Of a DNA stretch of 8,022 nt, positions 5,604 to 8,022 are shown one piece after another. A program made the translations under genes and the position numbers. The stretch's first letter is position 1. Every line of letters starts with the position of its first letter. Below the pieces are notes generated by a model that ran no database searches, was not told where the DNA came from, and saw only the letters and a program-made list of their open reading frames with translations. Location of the stretch: contig JALSRY010000663.1 of NCBI GenBank assembly GCA_026984555.1, forward strand, positions 1 to 8,022, written 5' to 3'. The stretch comes from Phycisphaerae bacterium. Its GTDB lineage: Bacteria; Planctomycetota; Phycisphaerae; UBA1845; Fen-1342.

Positions 5604-7982
5604 ATGAGGAAGCTAACACCCTGTTTGATCCTGTTGTCTACCACGGCCGTGGCCGGCCTGCTTGCCGCCGAGGCGTGGGCCGGCTCGATCGGCCAGACCG
5701 CCGGACAACCCATGTCGTCGCTTTACCAGGCCCAGCCGCTAAGCGCAGTCGATACCGTAGAGGTTCCCCCGATCGACCTCGACGAGGTGGCGTTCGAGGA
5801 CCAGATGCGTGCGGCCGACGGCTTGGCACCACGCTACGCCATCCCCTGGAAAGTGCACATCACTCCCCGCACCGACGGGACCTGGGAACAGCTCGACGCC
5901 AAGACGATGCTTTGGCGGCTGCGGATCGTCTCGCCCGGGGCCTACTCGCTCAACCTCGGGTTTACCCACTACACGATGCCGCACAATGGCAAGCTGTTCG
6001 TATACGCCACCGACGGCACCTACAGCCTGCGTCCCTTCACCGAGCAGGACAACGAGACGCACGGGCAGTTGTGGACGCCCGTCGTGCTCGCCGACGACAT
6101 CATCGTCGAGGTCAGTGTGCCCACCGACGCCGTGGACGATCTCGACCTCGAGCTCGGCTCGATCAACCACGGCTATCGCGGCTTCGGAAAGGACGATGCC
6201 GGGGAAAAATCCGGTTCGTGCAACGTGGACGTGGTCTGCCCCGAAGGCGACGACTGGTGGTCCGAAATCCCGTCGGTCGGCGTGATCAGCACCGGCGGCT
6301 ACCTGTTCTGCACCGGCTTCATGGTCAACAACACCGCCGAAGACGAGACGCCGTACTTCATGACGGCCAACCACTGCGGGATCACTTCCGGCAACGCGGC
6401 CTCCCTGGTGGTGTACTGGAACTTCCAGAGTCCCACCTGCGGGCAACACGGCGGCGGCTCGCTGAGCCAGAACCAGACCGGCTCGTTCTTCCGCGCCTCC
6501 TACAGCACGTCCGACTTCACACTCGTCGAGCTCGACGACGACCCGAACCCGGACTGGGGCATCACCTTCGCCGGATGGGACCACAGCGGAAACGACGCCA
6601 CCACCGCCGTCGGCATCCACCACCCCAACACCGACGAGAAAAGCATCAGTTTCGAGTACCAGGGCACCCGCGTCACCAGTTACCTCGGTACCAGCAGCCC
6701 CGGTGACGGCACGCACGTCCGCATCGTCGATTGGGACGTCGGAACCACCGAACCCGGCTCCTCTGGCTCGCCGCTGTTCAACCAGGACCACCACGTCATC
6801 GGCCAGCTTCACGGCGGATACGCCGCCTGCGGCAACAACGATTCCGACTGGTACGGCGCCTTCGCCCGGTCGTGGACCGGCGGCGGAACCAACAGCACCC
6901 GCCTGAGCAACTGGCTCGACCCCATCAACTCGGGCGCCGTGGCCCTCGATACGCTCGACCCGTCCGCGGCCGGCATGCGCGTCTCGCCTTCCGCGGCGTT
7001 CAACTCCGGCGGCGACCCCGGCGGACCGTTCGCGCCCGCCAGCAAGGTCTACACGATCGAGAACGTCGGCACGACCGGATTCAACTACACGGTCAGCAAG
7101 ACCGCCGCCTGGCTGACGATCAGCAACGGTTCCGGCTATCTGGCACCCGCGGCGACCGTGAACGTCACCGTATCGATCAACGCCAACGCGAACTCGCTGA
7201 GCGTCGGCGTCTACACCGACACCGTCACCTTCGTGAACACGACCGACCACCAGGGCGACACCGTCCGACAGGTCGAACTCCAGGTCGGCGGTCCGAGCCT
7301 CATCTATAGCTGGAACATGGACACCAACCCCGGCTGGACCACCCAGGGCGACTGGGCCTGGGGACAGCCCACCGGCGGCGGCGGAGAGTACGGCAACAGT
7401 GACCCCACCAGCGGGCACACCGGCACGAACGTCTACGGTTACAACCTCAACGGCGACTACCCCAACAACCTCTCCGAACGCCACCTGACGACCACCGCCA
7501 TCGACTGCTCGAACCTCCAGCAGACCACCCTCAAGTTCTGGCGCTACCTGGGTGTCGAGCAGCCTGCTTACGACCACGCGTATCTGCGCGTCAGCAACAA
7601 CGGCTCCAACTGGACCACGATCTGGCAGAACGACGCCGAGATCACCGACGGCTCCTGGCAGGCCCAGGAATTCGACATCTCCTCCGTTGCCGATGGGCAC
7701 GCCACCGTCTACATCCGCTGGACGATGGGAACCACCGACAGCTCGTGGCGGTTCTGCGGCTGGAACATCGACGATGTCGAGATCTGGGGCATCGACCAGT
7801 CCACCGTCGAGGGTGACGTGGACGGCGACGGCGACGTCGACCTCAACGACCTCGCGCTGCTGCTGGCCGCCTACGGCACCTGCACCGGCGATGCCAACTT
7901 CAACCCCAACGCCGATTTCGGCGGCGATGGTTGCGTCGACCTGGCGGACCTCAGCGTCCTGCTGGCCAACTACGGCGGCTGA
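5604..7982 (+). CDS. Secreted lysyl endopeptidase-like S1 protease with BACON-like, jelly-roll and dockerin-like modules
   Basis: The 792-residue product has a signal peptide (cut expected after AWA, residue 26), a prodomain (about 27-202), a trypsin-fold domain (203-452), a BACON-like Ig domain (about 457-562), a jelly-roll or MAM-like domain (about 566-730) and two dockerin-like calcium repeats (736-791). The protease domain closely follows Achromobacter protease I: SGSCNVDVVCPEGD (203-216), His257 (TANHCG), Asp304 (STSDFTLVEL) and Ser387 (EPGSSGSP). Asp415 (SDWYG) matches the Asp225 that selects Lys, and His403 matches His210; the stacking Trp169 is replaced by Tyr360. All six disulfide cysteines are kept (206, 212, 236, 258, 279, 409). 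Lys202-Ser203 is at the site of autocatalytic activation. Role: extracellular cleavage after Lys, with the C-terminal modules likely binding surfaces, glycans or partner proteins. The Achromobacter numbering is from memory. Catalytic assignment is firm; names of the accessory domains are less so. Confidence 0.93.
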   Translation: MRKLTPCLILLSTTAVAGLLAAEAWAGSIGQTAGQPMSSLYQAQPLSAVDTVEVPPIDLDEVAFEDQMRAADGLAPRYAIPWKVHITPRTDGTWEQLDAKTMLWRLRIVSPGAYSLNLGFTHYTMPHNGKLFVYATDGTYSLRPFTEQDNETHGQLWTPVVLADDIIVEVSVPTDAVDDLDLELGSINHGYRGFGKDDAGEKSGSCNVDVVCPEGDDWWSEIPSVGVISTGGYLFCTGFMVNNTAEDETPYFMTANHCGITSGNAASLVVYWNFQSPTCGQHGGGSLSQNQTGSFFRASYSTSDFTLVELDDDPNPDWGITFAGWDHSGNDATTAVGIHHPNTDEKSISFEYQGTRVTSYLGTSSPGDGTHVRIVDWDVGTTEPGSSGSPLFNQDHHVIGQLHGGYAACGNNDSDWYGAFARSWTGGGTNSTRLSNWLDPINSGAVALDTLDPSAAGMRVSPSAAFNSGGDPGGPFAPASKVYTIENVGTTGFNYTVSKTAAWLTISNGSGYLAPAATVNVTVSINANANSLSVGVYTDTVTFVNTTDHQGDTVRQVELQVGGPSLIYSWNMDTNPGWTTQGDWAWGQPTGGGGEYGNSDPTSGHTGTNVYGYNLNGDYPNNLSERHLTTTAIDCSNLQQTTLKFWRYLGVEQPAYDHAYLRVSNNGSNWTTIWQNDAEITDGSWQAQEFDISSVADGHATVYIRWTMGTTDSSWRFCGWNIDDVEIWGIDQSTVEGDVDGDGDVDLNDLALLLAAYGTCTGDANFNPNADFGGDGCVDLADLSVLLANYGG

Positions 7983-8022
7983 CGCCCAGGCCGGCACCCA
8001 CGATCCGAAGTGATCGAGCGTG
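7983..8022. other. Downstream end of the window
   Basis: The 40 bases after the endopeptidase stop show no terminator hairpin, gene start or other signal. Confidence 0.6.

Noticed and set aside
5513..6706. Plus-strand open frame starting in the endopeptidase leader
   Set aside because: It overlaps the real gene in another frame and becomes Arg-rich low-complexity sequence, without a ribosome binding site at its ATG.
5739..7997. Open frame of 752 codons on the minus strand covering most of the endopeptidase gene
   Set aside because: It is rich in Val, Gly, Asp and Ala with no recognisable domain, ribosome binding site or signal. Long antisense frames are expected opposite GC-rich genes, and the plus-strand gene has complete catalytic and module evidence.

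Overview
The window is GC-rich and reads as chromosomal DNA of a Planctomycetota bacterium, most likely of the Phycisphaerae type. This is inferred from two secreted proteins that both end in dockerin-like double repeats (pattern GDxDxDGxVDLxDLxxLLxxYG), from a BACON-like module and from the general coding style. No marker gene was available to confirm it. Five genes are supported, one of them cut by the left edge. No RNA gene, CRISPR array, insertion sequence or phage gene was seen.

Left part (1-1266): a minus-strand pair. ispD (991-257) makes the CDP-ME synthase of the MEP isoprenoid pathway. It is followed after about 118 bases by the first 46 codons of an unidentified, probably lipid-anchored envelope protein that runs off the left edge. 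A 275-base divergent spacer separates ispD from the next gene.

Middle (1267-3186): a complete plus-strand type IV (MsbA-like) ABC exporter half-transporter with six predicted membrane helices and a fully motif-complete ATPase. It ends 11 bases from the stop of the converging protease gene.

Right part (3198-7982): two large secreted serine proteases transcribed divergently from a 414-base control region. On the minus strand is a kexin/furin-like S8 protease with a P domain and a dockerin-like tail. On the plus strand is a lysyl endopeptidase-type S1 protease with a prodomain, a BACON-like module, a jelly-roll-like module and a dockerin-like tail. Both are predicted to cut after basic residues although they belong to unrelated folds, and both carry the same kind of C-terminal calcium-binding module. 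They look like a co-located extracellular proteolytic set. Each has a credible promoter and ribosome binding site.

The most unusual points are the Glu in place of the catalytic Asp in the S8 protease, a perfect 12-base palindrome between the -35 and -10 of its promoter, and the pairing of two basic-specific proteases with a shared tail type. I found no clearly new multi-gene system.
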